Assembly (NCBI GenBank): GCA_013399895.1
Contig: VXBA01001187.1
Coordinates: forward strand, 286,123-350,122
Reading direction: 5' to 3'
DNA from: Serilophus lunatus
Lineage: Eukaryota; Chordata; Aves; Passeriformes; Eurylaimidae
DNA: 64,000 bases
Shown here: piece after piece, positions 37,985-50,818 of the stretch
Numbering within the stretch: position 1 is the stretch's first letter
Layout: every line of letters starts with the position of its first letter
Translations under genes and position numbers: made by a program
The notes under the pieces: model-generated
Told to the model about the DNA's origin: nothing
The model's database searches: none
The model's input: the letters and a program-made list of their open reading frames with translations, nothing else

Positions 37985-38290
37985 AGAATAGAATCCTCAC
38001 TTCCTAAGGATTTTGAACTCTACCATTTCATAGTCACAGGAGCCAAGGCTGCCCTTGCGTTTCACATTCCCCACCTGCCCCTCCTTGTTCGTGAGAACAA
38101 GGACATACAGCATAGCACTTCTCCTCATTGGATTCTCTATCATTTCAAGAAGAGAATTATCATCAACATGTTCCAGGAACCTTCTGGTTTGCTTGTGCCC
38201 TGTGTTGTCTCTCCAGCAGATATTGAGAATAAGGCCTGCAAAGACTTGGGTGAGACACCCTGGCTGCAACTCACAGGAACCTGAGGAAGA
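37985..38290 (-). repeat. CR1 LINE internal fragment (endonuclease-side ORF2)
   Basis: 'ctccttgttcgtgagaacaa', 'catagcacttctcctcattg', 'tatcatcaacatgttccagg', 'aaccttctggtttgcttgtg' and 'gttgtctctccagcagatat' form the antisense of the 5' part of CR1 ORF2. Unlike the other copies it lacks the 3' end, so it is an internal piece left by deletion or a truncated insertion. It explains the overlapping open frames of 114-127 codons in this stretch on both strands; none is a host gene. Confidence 0.8.
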
Positions 38291-41140
38291 TAATTTAACT
38301 TTGATTTTTGTTCTTAATTTTTGTACCTTATTTTTCTCTATTTCTGTAACCTGTGAAATATTCTGCCACTTTTTCACTTTATTTTCATTCTTGCTGTGAG
38401 CTGTATGTCTATTCTGAGAGAATCCTTGCTGTCGATTTTGTCAAGAGATTTCTATAGCAAAAGAAGCATTTCTTGTTACTTACTCCCACTCAGAGCATTA
38501 AAAAGAGCAGGATAATGGATCCCTATGTACATGCCATGACATTCTTCCTATAAAAATTCATATAAAATACAATGCTTCTAGCTTGCTAACAGCTACACAC
38601 TCTTTTTCTATTGATATCATAATATATCCTCAAACATTTATCATCAATTCTCAACAGCAAGTTATATTCTACACTGAGGTTGTTATGTTCTAATTTCTGC
38701 TGGCAGCAGAGTAATGTGATGTGCAAATATGATGTAAGGCCTCTATTATGTCCATCTTTACATTAAAATCCCATTGCAGTGTTGCCAAAATCTAAGAAAA
38801 TCATGAGAAGATGTGTATTACTAGACTGAATATTCAAGGACAATAGAGGCAAAGGGGGACAAATTATGTGGTTTTGAATTTTGTTCTTATCTTTTTTTCC
38901 TTAAGCATACCTATAATTTTGTTATTTGTTAGATTTTGATGCTTTATGCAGACAAATTGAAGGAAATTCAAGAGCAAACATCAGGGTTAAAACATGTGGA
39001 GGTGCTTTTTATTTCAGCCTCAACTGTGCAATTTGAAGTCAACAAAACATTCAAGAATAACTATCGAGTGGTAGTAATATCAGTGAGTGTTCACTGTTTT
39101 GAAGCAAAAAACAGCAAAATCTACATCTCATTTTCTTTGCTCGCTACATTATGGAATCACAAAACCAAGGAACTTGGAGTGAGGAAAAACAAGATTGGTT
39201 TTCCTAGTCACTTCATGAGTATCTGACACTCAATTTCCTAAAGGTTTCTAAAGCTACTACGTTCTATAAATCTGAAAAAATAAACTTAAACTCTTTCAGA
39301 TAGATTAATCCACTGGGAGACAAAATCTCTCCCTGTGTCTTGCAACTTTGTCCTGTGTAATGCCTGAGTTACTAGGAGAGGCTTTGAATTTTTCCCTGCT
39401 AAATTCTTTCTCAAAGCTTCCCTGTTTTTACCTTCATCTACTTCTTATGAGATTCCTTGGAGGGGAAGGAACAACACCCTACTGTGTTTACCTAAGATAT
39501 TTGCTCTATTTTTTCTCCTAAATTTTGAAAGTTTTGTCATAGAGAATATCAACATATTTTCATCATGTTGGTAAGAATACTAAATACATGAAAATACTTT
39601 AAAACACACACATTTAGAAAATTTGAGTGTGATGTGATAAAAAATGTTTTTGAGAAGGGTAAGTCGATCTAGCTTCACTGACATGAGTGCAAATGCATTG
39701 ATTTATATCAGCTAAGGGATTGGACTAATATGTTAAATCGAAACATGCCTCTAACATACAAGTGATAGAACATTACTCTGTACCATCACAATACTTGTAC
39801 TTCAATGTATCAAAATGCAGGTTTTATTTCATTGCAGAGTCATAGTAGCTCATAATATTTCAGCAGGCACTACTATTTGATGACTAGCATGAATTTGAAA
39901 CTATACACAGTATGGTTAAGTTACAGGTTGCTGATGATTCTGCTCAGGTTTTCTAATTCTAATTCTGTTGCCATTGCAAGAGGAATGAGAGAAAAATCAC
40001 CAGACCTTATTTAAGAAGGAAACAGAAATTTCTTTACTGCTTACTAAACTATGCTTATATGAACTGTTGGATACGGCTGTGAAGCTTTTAACCAAGCACA
40101 AGCCATCTTTGTTGCTAAAATTCCACATCAAAGTCAAAGCTCAGAATTCATGAAGCTAACAATTTCTATATCACTCCAAACTCACTTGAATGAATGTTAT
40201 AAATGACCTCTCAGGGAGACTCCTGTGACTCCGTGATAATCACACCAGACAGAAAACATTTCTCCAGTATTTGAGTTGAGCAATATCAGGTTATCGTATG
40301 ATCCTGACCTATCATTAATCACTGCAGAGCCAGACACACAAAAAATATTAGCAATCAGATAGAAAATCTGAAAGGAAAGAGGCTTCTTTGCCTGACAGAA
40401 GCAGAATTAAAGTGATCTGGTAGGCTGTTCAGATTTGGAAAGCCCTCTTCATCTAGTCATGCTCTCACAGAAAAGAGGATCAATAGAAAAAAATCAAATG
40501 CATTATCTTTGTTTACATCCTAGGCACAACAGTGTAAAAATCCTCACCAGACTAAAGAGCCTGACAGCGTGTGATAGATGCCCTGTTTAAATGATGTCTT
40601 TGAAAGCTTTCACAATTCTCTGACAGAGGACTCACTGGAGAATAAATGACTTTCCCTTAAATTACAAGAGCCTGGGATAAGAAGTGTGGATGTTACACTA
40701 TAAATTCAATATATTCAAATACTTCTGGTGCTAAAGATCACAACGACAACAATAGTCTTATTTTCACTTGACTCACAGGATGGGCCAGAGCCCTAATCCC
40801 AAATTTTTAATTCTGCATCGAACTTCACAATTTAGTTTAGAGATGACATCAGCATTCTCTGCCTACATATGAGTAAACTCAAACTCTATGATGTGTTGAC
40901 TCTGGCAGCCCTTTATACCTTGTTGTTCCAATAGAGTTATTGAAAATGGAATAGGGTTGTCTCTACATTAACCAAGGGTGAAAGCAAGACAAGTTGCAAA
41001 GGATTGGGAGTGAGCTGTGTAATTTGTTGACTACTGCAAATCTTGCTCCGTATCATATTTCAATTGTATTACAATAATAACTATATTTTGTTCTATGGCA
41101 GTTATTTGAATTTACTTAGTAGTCAGAGCACACCATTTCT
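38291..41140. other. No gene seen
   Basis: 2.8 kb. A 96-codon plus-strand frame at 38936-39226 has a mixed, protein-like composition but no motif and no clean splice pair. Confidence 0.45.
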
Positions 41141-41189
41141 AAAAATAAATAAATAAATACATAAATACATACATACATACATACATACA
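41141..41189. repeat. Compound (AAAT)n(ACAT)n microsatellite
   Basis: AAAT units pass through a hybrid block into five to six CATA units, a typical compound tetranucleotide repeat. Confidence 0.95.
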
Positions 41190-42495
41190 ATTGAGGGTAA
41201 TGAGGTGTTAATAAAATAAATCTGCAGGCTGTTGAGGCTCATGGATGGTAAAACAGACAATTATTACTTTATTACTCTGAATGATCCACTGAAAAATAAA
41301 GAACTGTTGTTTTCTGAAGTATTTGTTTAAACCATATTATTTGGTTTGCTCAAAATTGTCAGAGATGTGTTATTGGAAATTTTTTCCTCTGTGGAGAACT
41401 GAAAAGGTTTGAGACCTGAACTATGGGAGAGGTAGAAAAAAAAAAAAACCCTATCAAGTGATGCTTTTTAACGATCTCAACTGATGATCCACCTAGATAA
41501 TATGTCTTTTCTAGCCCTCTATGTTGTGTTTGCCAGCAGGTGCCTTTGCAAGCTGCTTTGTAAAAAATTAGGAGTGCCATTAAAGAGAGGAAATTAAGTT
41601 TACTAATCAGTATTTGGTCTCTGTTTTTCTCAACAAATGGCCAGAGCAATGTCAGCAAGGCATGAGATGTTTAAGTTTGAGAAAGCGAGTGATGCTTGGA
41701 TCTGAGGATTATTTTGTTTCCTAGCCATCGGGGAGCTCTTTTATGATCTTACGTTTTTCTTCATTTCCCCCACCCTATTTGTACCACATGTGTATCTTGA
41801 ATTTTCACTCAGATTTGTTTTCAAAATGTGTTAAAGCCATCACAAACTGGAAAAGCTGATGCATTTCTTTATATGCAATGTACATCTAGATTGCTTAAAA
41901 TAATCTCTAAAAATAATTTTTTAAACTCAATATCTGAGAGTGGAAAGCCATGCCAAGAGTATCTCCACCCTTAGAATTCTTGAGTACTACGTTTCTGTGA
42001 ATATTAATAACAGGAAAGATTTATCATAAGAGTGTATAAAAGCACTACACTGTCAAATGTTTTATGGAGTATGAAATTGTAAGTGTCAACACAATAATAG
42101 TAATATGGGGGTTGTACTGTAGCTAAGAGAGATCAAAATAAATAAAGTCAGACAACTGTCTGGATGTATCATAAAAGCAGAGTTCATAATGGTAAAATGA
42201 AATGCTAAAATGAAAATAAATCAGAGAACAAAAAAAAAGAGCAATTATGGTATTTTAGGGTTTAGCATCAACATCTGAGAAATGTGCTTTGGTATTGGGG
42301 AGTTGTCTATAGCAAAGCCCAGACTGAAAGCTCTTTGAAGGAAACGGGATTCCTTCTTTTGACCTATGTGATTAAAAAGAGAAACAAAATGTGAGACAGT
42401 CTACATCAGTTTCACTCTCAAGTCATCCTTAAAATTCCACGTCTCACTGTAATGATGCTTTTGACAGACTACGGAAACTGGAGTCAAAACAAATC
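41190..42495. other. No gene seen
   Basis: 1.3 kb of ordinary AT-rich DNA. A 99-codon minus-strand frame at 41359-41658 spans an A13-type tract and has no motif. Confidence 0.5.
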
Positions 42496-42501
42496 TTTAT
42501 T
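42496..42501 (-). promoter_or_regulatory. AATAAA poly(A) signal, candidate
   Basis: AATAAA on the minus strand, 41-46 bases after the stop codon of the candidate terminal exon and followed by a T-rich stretch (GATTTGTTTTGACT). The motif is common in AT-rich DNA; its meaning depends on the exon call. Confidence 0.3.
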
Positions 42502-42542
42502 TCCCCCCTAATTAGATCTGTGGCACCCAGTTCGTTGTCATG

Positions 42543-42688
42543 TCACAGAACAATAACATTGGACAGTGCAGAGGAACTATTCAGGTCCTTTTCTTGATTA
42601 GCCTTTATTAATTTCATGATGACAGTCTTTAAACAAAGTGATTTAAAATCCCATAAAAGTAAATTTGCAGAATTTTGAGTCTTGATGC
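42543..42688 (-). CDS. Candidate terminal exon, unidentified gene
   Basis: A minus-strand acceptor (TACTTCTCATTTGCAG) opens a frame of 47 full codons ending in TGA at 42543-42545, with AATAAA 41-46 bases beyond. In the long frame the peptide contains NSANLLLWDFKSLCLK and ends ALSNVIVL. If it were spliced directly to the segment at 43727-43839, whose last codon is complete, a different frame would be used and would stop after 19 residues (ASRLKILQIYFYGILNHFV). So either an intermediate exon exists or the tail is short. No family is recognised. Supported only by splice-signal and polyadenylation context. Confidence 0.28.
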
Positions 42689-43726
42689 CTGCAAATGAGA
42701 AGTAACTATTAAAAAGCACTCGCAATCATATGACAGCATATATAATTTTTAATTTCTGTCATTTTTGCATGCACAATATGTGCTTTATATATATTTATAT
42801 ACAATACATAACATTATTTGAAAAAAAACCCAAAAGTTATATCTATGATTCCATTTTTACATGTCTAGTTTCAGATGGACAAAACACAGATCTTCAGGTG
42901 TAGTAACTTTAACTTCTGAAACACCGCTTATTAGGACCCCTATCAAGAACACTTTTTAGCACAAGTTCAATTCAAATGCCAGAGCAATGCCAACATCTGC
43001 TGAGTCAAAGATGGATACAGGCACAAATATTTTGCTGAATATGTCCCACATTTTTCAGTTCTCCATCAGGGAACCAATACACATTCAAAGGACAGAATAT
43101 CCTAGAGGTGTAGTGGTCTAAACCAACTTTCATTCTACTAGGATATATTCATGCACTTAATTTAAACAAATCTCACTCCAAGGTCTTGTAGAAAATTACT
43201 TCAATGGATTTTGGAATAATAGGAACTAAAGATATTCTTGGTGTGCAGGAGCTCATTTCTTATTGTGGGAAGGTTATAGTTGAACTTTCATGGGTAACAG
43301 TTTCGTACCATTTGATTCACGTCTCTACTGCCTTAGATAAATTGAAGGTCTTTGCATAGAAGTTTAGAATTCAATCAGGGTATAACCTGAGAAGTCCTCT
43401 TTCCCTTCTGGTGCATAAAAATGGATGAATGACATTGGTCTACTGCCTTCAACAGAATTATTTTTGAAAGAATTTGCACACAGAAACTCAAAACTATTTT
43501 TCCATATATGGCATATTCCTGACTTTAGTTTGTTTATTAAAGAATTCAAAGCAGAAATGAAAATATCCTGAACAGAACCATACAAATGGAACTGCTCATT
43601 TCAGAGTCCACCACTGATAATTTCTGTGTTTGCATCTGGGCAGGAGTTGTTAAGCTTTGTTTAATCATTACTTACACTACAATATAGTCCATGGAGAAAA
43701 TTAATTGCAAAATGTATCCATCTTAC

Positions 43727-43839
43727 AGGAAAAGTAATATTAGCTAGGATAAAAGCTGAAGCTTTTCCAATTAAAGCTGCTGTCAGTAAAGTGCAGAATG
43801 TGATTGCAAATGCAAAAAAGCAGTTTAACTTTAGCTCTC
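43727..43839 (-). CDS. Candidate internal exon encoding a membrane helix
   Basis: 113 bases bounded on the minus strand by TGGTGTATTTGCAG and by CCT|GTAAGA, both good splice signals. Only one frame is open. It uses two bases of a split first codon and ends on a complete codon, giving 37 residues that start ELKLNCFFAFAITFC and end with SAFILANITFP. The peptide is strongly hydrophobic over about 22 residues, as in a transmembrane segment. Its start phase does not match the end phase of the segment at 46516-46737, so at least one more exon would be needed between them (the CR1 at 44530-45325 lies in that interval). No family is recognised; chance is possible. Confidence 0.3.
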
Positions 43840-44529
43840 CTGCAAATACACCACGGATTGGGAACGTGAACACCATCTGTCCAAATACTGGCCAAACTGA
43901 TCTTTTTAATAATTATATATATTCAAACAGAATCACCATGACATGCAGTGTAATCTTGTTTCAAGGTTCTTTAAGACAAACAAAATCTCTGTTTATCCAT
44001 GAAGGAATAAGTAATTAGTCACTTTCTGTGTATTTATCCAATCCATTTCCATTGCATTCATTGGTTGCACGTCTGAATATGGGCTCAATAGACCTGAGAT
44101 CAGAAGAGGTGCAGAGTTATATTCACAATCCTCTTAAATAGTAATCTCATTTTAGTCCCAAGGCTCAGTCTTCAACTGATATTGTCCTAGCTCCCATATT
44201 GTCATTTTGACATAAATATGACATGATTAACTAGTTAGTAGTTTTATTGCTTTTTAATCTATTGTCTCCTTAAGAAAGAAGTCTAGTAAACCAAATGGAA
44301 ATTTATTGGCTGTTTTAACCCAAAAATTATTGAAAAGGATGATGTAAAGTAGTGCTCATGTTTTTTTGAAAAGTAACAAGCTGATTGCTCCTATTACTTT
44401 TCAAAATCTTCTGAATTTGATAAAAACAAGAGTTTTTGAGATCTTCCAGAAACAACATAGGCATGTGTTGAATTATTTTTCTAAATATGGTTGCTAAATG
44501 AGGCTGAATGTGACTAATACAACTGAGAG

Positions 44530-45325
44530 ATAGGATGCTATTCAGAGAGACCTGGAAAAGCTCAAGAAGTGGGCTCCTGTGAAACTTCATGCAGTTCAAC
44601 AAGGCCAAGTGGAAGTTCCTGCACTTGGGTCAGGGCAATCTCCAGGATCGATACAGGCTAGGGAATAAAAGGATTGAGAACAGCCCCGTAGAGAAAGGCT
44701 TGGCGGTGCTGGTGGATGACAAACTGGAAATAAGCTGGTAATGTGTGCTCCTAGTCCAGAAAGCCAACCATGCTCTGGGCTGCATCACAGGAAACATGAC
44801 CAGCAGGTTGAGGGATTCTCCCCATCTCTGCTATGCTGTGATGATACCCTACCTGGAGTACTGCATCTGTATCTGGGGCCCTCTACATAGGAAGGACATG
44901 GACCTGTTGGAGTGATTCCAAAGGATGCCACAACGATGATAGAGGGCTGGAGCACCTGTGGTATGGAGAAAGGCTGAGAGGGTTGGTGCTATTCAGCCTG
45001 GAGAAAAGAAAGCTCCAGGGAAACCATATAGCACATTCCAGTATGTAAAGGAAATCTCTAAGAAAGATGGGAACAAACCTTTTAGCAGAGCCTGTAGGGA
45101 CAGGACAAAGAGTAATGGTTTTAATCTAAAAGAGTATAGATTTCGACCAGATATAGGAGACAAATTTTTTACAATGATGGTGGTGAAACACTGGGACAGG
45201 TTGCCCAGCAAGGAACTGCATCCCTGAAAACATTCAAGGTGAAGTTGAACAAGACTCTGAGCAACCTGATTTAGCTGAAAATTTCCTTGCTCGGTCCAGG
45301 GGGATTGGACTAGATGATTCTGATG
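44530..45325 (+). mobile_element. CR1 LINE, longest copy in the window (~800 bp)
   Basis: Plus-strand CR1 from 'aggatgctattcagagagac' through 'gttcaacaaggccaagtgg', 'gaaagccaaccatgctctgg', 'ggaaggacatggacctgttg', 'gagggctggagcacctgtgg', 'tattcagcctggagaaaaga' and 'ctggacaggttgcc' analogues to 'ggggattggactagatgatt'. It covers the RT C-terminal half, the ORF2 end and most of the 3' UTR. The frame is broken several times (for example 'gtggagtgattcc' where the family has an open codon), so it is dead. The terminal octamers are degraded. A 93-codon minus frame (44327-44608) and an 89-codon plus frame (44958-45227) are by-products. Confidence 0.95.
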
Positions 45326-46515
45326 TCACAGCTTTTGGCTGTGTAGGAGCATGCTGTAATTAGTCAATGCTATTAACTGGTGAGCATTTCTGGAAAGGAA
45401 ATCTTGGGCCTGTGTGAGTTTTATTGACCGAGGATTTCATCCAACATTTTGAATTGTGGAGCTAGGAATAAATTAGATAATACATACAAAACAATATTTT
45501 AAGTCACAATTGGAAGTTTTATGGAAAAGATAGAGGATTCCCAGCTTGGATGTCCTACTCCAAACCTCTTTCCTCTAAGAAGCAAATATTTTCAAGAACA
45601 GATTAAAAAGAGTAGATAATAATGTCAGCAGAGTTAATTTATCTGTTAAGCAGAGTTCAACCTTCTGCAAAATATATGAGTTTGAGTTTAGTCCTACTGC
45701 ATTTCAAATCACAGCAGTATCTACATGAACTAAAGATACTGTGTACCAGCTGAGGATATACCACGTTTGTAATAATTCTAATTTATGAAAACAAAGTATA
45801 TGTTTATTGGCAAAAAGACATTCTTCCAAAAATAGCTGCAACAAGAATTGTTGTTATGGAGAAAGTGTAATAAATGCTTCAGAAAATCCTTCCCGAGGAC
45901 ACTCTCCCAACTCCAACAAACTATGTCTTGGGGAAGTGCTGAGATGGGAGCAATATCTCACTACTCAAAACCCTGTGACATATTTTTTCCACAAGCTTTT
46001 CAAGCAAGTTTTTTAATTCATGGAAGTTTAATACTAATAGACATTAATTTCACAGACTATTTATATTCTGTATAAATATTATTTTATAAACTTGTCAGCT
46101 ATTCTTGGTGACAGATACTGAAAGCTCAATAGCATAACATCATTTATAAAGGAAACCTGTAAGTTTCTTTCAGAAGTCAGTACCTAAGAGAAGTCAGAGG
46201 AACTGAGACCTGTTCCTGAAGTTCCCTTAGCATTCAACAACTTGTATATGGGTTCCACATTCAAGTTAAAAGACATTTGGACAATATCCCAAACTTCTAT
46301 ACAAACTCAGTGGTATGAATCTTAAAATAAAATCATTTTAGGGAAAGGGAGGCATTTCATTTATTTTGATTTGTATACAATTGTAAAAACTATTGGTATC
46401 ACTCTCTAAGGAGGGAACAGAAACTTTGTATTTAAGAAAGTCCTTATTCAAAAGCTCATTTTGAAATAGAAAAATGAGGAAAAAAGAAGAGTGAAAATGT
46501 GAAGTTGTTACTTAC
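45326..46515. other. No confirmed gene
   Basis: 1.2 kb between the CR1 copy and the next candidate exon. Plus-strand frames at 45807-46075 have no motif. If the minus-strand candidate gene is real, a linking exon would have to lie here or in 43840-44529, but none is obvious. Confidence 0.4.
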
Positions 46516-46737
46516 CAGCCTGCTGACTTCTTATATCTTTTAATGAGAAAGCTATAAAGTTGCAGTAAGAAACATTCTTCTGCTAATGCTGTAAATCCAG
46601 AAAATGCACCTGTCAAAATAGTACTCTTTTGCATAAAACCAAGGAAATGTAAGTAATCTGATATTGTCATTTTTATGATCAGGCCATTAGCCAGAGGCAG
46701 GAAAAGCAACTGTGTTATCCCTTGATCATACAATTGA
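46516..46737 (-). CDS. Candidate internal exon, hydrophobic peptide
   Basis: 222 bases on the minus strand with a strong acceptor (CTTTTCTGTCTTTAG) and a near-consensus donor (GGCTG|GTAAGTAAC). One frame is open throughout: a single leading base, 73 full codons, then two trailing bases. The peptide begins QLYDQGITQLLFLPLANGL, has an amphipathic middle (DYLHFLGFMQKS) and a second hydrophobic stretch (TGAFSGFTALAEE to LLQLYSFLI), and ends in a basic KRYKKSAG. This layout, two membrane-like segments and a basic loop, looks like part of a multi-pass membrane protein. I cannot match it to a family. It is the best of the three candidate exons because both splice sites are strong; even so, no homology evidence is available. 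Confidence 0.35.
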
Positions 46738-49700
46738 CTAAAGACAGAAAAGCTTTCTGAAAGACATCACACCATTTACTACTTAGGGTTCACCTGTTAC
46801 CTTGATTGTATTATTAAAATTACTATGATGTAATATTTACATTATTTTTGTTCATCAAAAGTCTAAGGTTTATAAAGCATACATTGTTTTTCTGTGCTAT
46901 CATGGCATTTTGGTAATATTGCACATCTTGTTTTCCAATACTACTATGCTGTTTTGTGGAACCAAAATAACACAAATGGCATAATTTATATAATCTATAT
47001 GGCTTCATATTTAATAGATGTGTTTAAGACACAAAATAGTCATTACAGGTAATGAGAGTTTTCTTAAGAAAAATGTGTTTTATCTCACACCAATGTATGG
47101 GTTATTTGAAGATATTTATTCCTTTTAAATCACCAGTATATAAAAATAGTTAATAAGCATCATCACATTTTTATCTTTTAGAGATTATTTCTATATAATT
47201 GTTATCATGCGTAATAGTTCCATTTTTCTTTTGTTGATTACTCTGTCTTTTATTACAAATAAAAATATGTTTGGATAAATTGCACATAAAATTTTTTATT
47301 GCTGCTTAAAGCTACTAGAAGTTTTAAAAAAGCATACCCTGCAGCAATTCTCATTCAAATTATGTAAAGATCCCACATCTTGTTAAACTCTATGCTTTAT
47401 TTCTAAGCCAGAATCTTGTAGTAAAACAACAAACAGAATGACCCGGGAACTGAGAGGTTTTACTGTATTGTGGCTGGTGTTCTTTGACATAGATCCAGCA
47501 AGCATGAAGCTAAATTTGCTAACAGGCTGGAGACATTGCTGAATTCTTTATTTCAGCTCCTTTTTTTTCATTTACAGTTCTTAATATGAAAACACTCCTC
47601 GGAAAGGTACACGCCTGAGTCGCATGGGCAGTACATAGGTTAGTAAATAAAGCAAGATCCAGACAGTTCTTTGACCTGAGTAACTTGGTGTGGCATAGCT
47701 TAAGTAAATTTATTTAAAAACAGGAAGGCCTCTTTCCTTGCTTACAGGAAAAGTTATTTCTCCCGGATTGTTCTTAAAGAAGTGGTGGAAGACTATTAGC
47801 CTTCATCAACTAAAATCATGCCAGAGAGTACATTAACAATTAAACAGTATGGAAAATCACAGGTCTGAGCTTACACCACATTAGTATTTTATTAATTAGA
47901 ATAGAAGTTAATCAAAGGTTTTGGGATAGGAACCTGACTGACAAGCTAGGGTAGCAAGAACAGCAATCCCTGACCCAGAAAGAGCACAAGGCTGAATGTG
48001 AATGCAGTTAGCTTCCTAGTGCAGGTGCTGCAGATCCTTCTTTGCCTGCAGGAGTGAGAAAAGGCAGAAATGCATATACTCTTTTCTGAGGAAATTTAAA
48101 CCTCATGTCTTCAGAGAAGTGTAGTAACATATAATCTTGAACAGAACAGCTTTGCTAGCACAAATTTTTGGGTTTTGAGAAGTGGAGTATACACACGCTT
48201 TATATTTTGTCATCTTCAAAGACATATCTGAGAAAACTTTTGTACTTGAAAACACAGATAACTACAGTTATGGTGGATGAATCTCTGGTCTCTGTCATGG
48301 CCTACAAAATATTGTTTCAGTTTTTATGGAATGAAAAATGTTATGACAAGTGATTTGGATTAGTTTCTGAGTGAGCACCACAAATAATATAAACGTTTAA
48401 GCACTTTCTGAAAAGTAACTCATGTCTATGGGAAGTGGCTGAGGTGGGTGCATTGGAAAATGACAGACCATCAGAGCTAACAAACACTAAATATCAGTAC
48501 ATAACCATTTGGTGCCCCACTACCTTCTAAATATCTCTCTGCAACTGCTTTTTGGTAAAAAATCAGCAATGCCAAAAAAACAGAATACTTTCTTCCCAGA
48601 GGTTTTTCCATGGTGCCTGATTTTTTTGTCCATTGAAATCAATGGCAAAATGATCTTGGATTTAAAGGGCAGAGGATTAGGTCATTAGTGTCTCCTAATC
48701 CATTTGTTTTAAACCTCCTGGAGAGAGACAAGGGCTGTAAGTTTAGAAGAGAAGACATTTGTTTTAATTTTGCTTATTTGAGGTAACAATATCTGGCACC
48801 AAATGCATTTGTGTGTCTGGGTGTAATTATTCTCCTTTCAAAGAACCGCTATTTCTCTATCGCCTCAGGACCATTAAGGTGTTAAGTACAAAGACACTGC
48901 TTGATGGAACTAGGCTCCAGACAGTCTGAGATGTGAAGAATCAGCCTGGTGAGAGTTACCACATCAGATTGTTGATTAAACAAAGGTAACTCAGTACCGC
49001 ATCAACAACAGGGAGTGTGTGAGGAGGGCTGGGAAGCACAGGAAAAAAGATGATAAGAGCATGAAGAGACAGAAAATCCTGTCCCTCCTATGCTTCACAA
49101 AATTATTTTCTATTTGTTTTCTTCTCCCTTAACAACTCTCAAGTTTGAAGTTTAGTATTTTGTTGAGTGTAAAAAACAGCTTTATTGGCTGCAACAATTT
49201 ATAAGGTAGAGATACACAGTAAGCTGTAAGCTGGCTGTAAAGGTTTCCTTATCACACTCTTTGAGTGTGATCATAGGTTTGCAGAGCTGCCTTCCGCTCT
49301 TTCTACCTACACTCCCCTTAGTCAACAAGAATAATCACAAAAACAGATTAAAGGGGGATGTGTCTATCTTCGCAATAAATTGACCTGGATTTTAAAATGC
49401 AAATGTGTTATCAAAAACCTCTGGAAATTCACTTGGATAATAACAACAAATGTGAAGTTAGATTAAGGTCTTGAATAATGAAATTGAAAATATTTAGTTT
49501 CATGAACTCAAAGTTTTTCTGTATTCTCCTACAATATCTTCAGACTAACCTGTGGCAAGTGGGAGGAAAGAAAAGACACAGTCATGCTCTGGAGGTGCAG
49601 AAGACCAGATGGCTGTAGTTAGAGCAATCGAACTTGATCTTGTCCACTCATGCTAGACATTTACCCTGCCACCTCCAGTGGTTTCTTACCTGGGGCATTT

Positions 49701-50567
49701 TTCTGCCTGGAATATGATAGTATTCACAGCTGGACATGTATTATGCCTGATGCTGCCTAGACGTCACCTCTGGAAGATCTTAATCAGTCTCCTCAGAAGG
49801 CCTAAAAAGAAATGTTTAAGATATATTGAACTGAAAGGAAAATCTAAAATTTCCCTGGAGACTTCAGAGAGAATTTTTTTTTTCATAATTTTAAAAGACA
49901 TATTCTTTATACTTCAGGGATGATACTGACTTTGAACATTATATTAGGACTAATAAATCTTTTTCTCAGAAACATTATGGAAGGATTCAATCATCTTTCA
50001 CATTAGAGCTTGTTGGATGTTTTGTGTTTATATGGCCACAAAAGGTGACTTTCAGCTGTGTTTCTGGGAGGTTGGTGTTAAGCAGACATATTTCTCATTT
50101 TACAGGAAAGGAAAAGGTACATATTAGTGGAGGTCACAAGGCTATTGCCAAGATCACGCTAGATCTTCTTTTAAAAAGTTTATAACCCAGCTAAAATCTA
50201 CTTTTATCATGGCAAAACCCAGCTAGGCAGATCTCATACATAGAGCTCCTTTCTGATTACTGTTGGAAATAGCTGTCTATCTGGAATAATTTTAGCAGGC
50301 ATGGAATACTACAAAGAATCTATATGCATGAAATGGGTTTCAGGATCTCTCTTTAAATATATAAAGTTCTTTTGATGCTTTGTGACTGTTACTAGAAAAT
50401 GTATTACAGGAATGAAGCGCAATAAATTCTGAAGTGCTAGAGATAAGTACCCGCTTTCTAGTTGGTTTTCATATCAACATTACATAACCTCAATTTCTCA
50501 TTAATTGTGGTACCTATAGCCCCTTCAGATGCAAAAAAACCCTCTGCATTGTCACAATAAAAGAATA
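46738..50567. other. No gene seen; one short hairpin
   Basis: 3.8 kb. Contains the inverted repeat at 49251-49271. An 81-codon plus frame at 49678-49923 has no domain. No upstream partner for the minus-strand candidate exon was identified. Confidence 0.45.
49251..49271. repeat. Perfect 9-bp inverted repeat, 3-nt loop
   Basis: 'atcacactc' and 'gagtgtgat' around the loop 'ttt'. Isolated; no T-run or transcript context to suggest a role. Confidence 0.8.
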
Positions 50568-50818
50568 TGATGGAATCGTAGAAAGTTTTGGGTTAGAAGG
50601 GACTTTTAAAATCATCCATTCCATTCTCCTCCACCATGGGCAGGGACACTTTCCCATAGAGCAGGTTGCTCAATACACCATCCAACTTGGCCTTGAGCAC
50701 TTCCAGGGATGGAGCATCCACAGTTTCTAAGAGCAACCTATGCCAGTGCCTCAGCACCCTCACAGCGAATAACTTCTTCCTAATATCTAATCTAATATCA
50801 TTCACTGTAGGAACTCCC
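50568..50818 (-). repeat. CR1 LINE 3' end
   Basis: 'tgatggaatcgtagaaagtt' (decayed terminal octamers), 'ttgggttagaagggac', 'ccatgggcagggacac', 'gcaggttgctcaatacacca', 'ttggccttgagcacttccag' and 'cttcttcctaatatctaatc' are antisense CR1. The predicted minus peptide retains 'DAPSLEVLKAKLDGVLSNLL', the usual ORF2 C-terminus of the common avian subfamily. Moderately diverged. Confidence 0.93.

Noticed and set aside
37901..38399. Three overlapping frames of 114-127 codons on both strands
   Set aside because: The underlying DNA is an internal CR1 fragment; the frames are remnants or shadows of it.
47565..47618. Plus-strand AG...GT-bounded mini-segment after 'ttttttttcatttacag'
   Set aside because: It contains in-frame stops in two frames, is very short, and has no partner exon.
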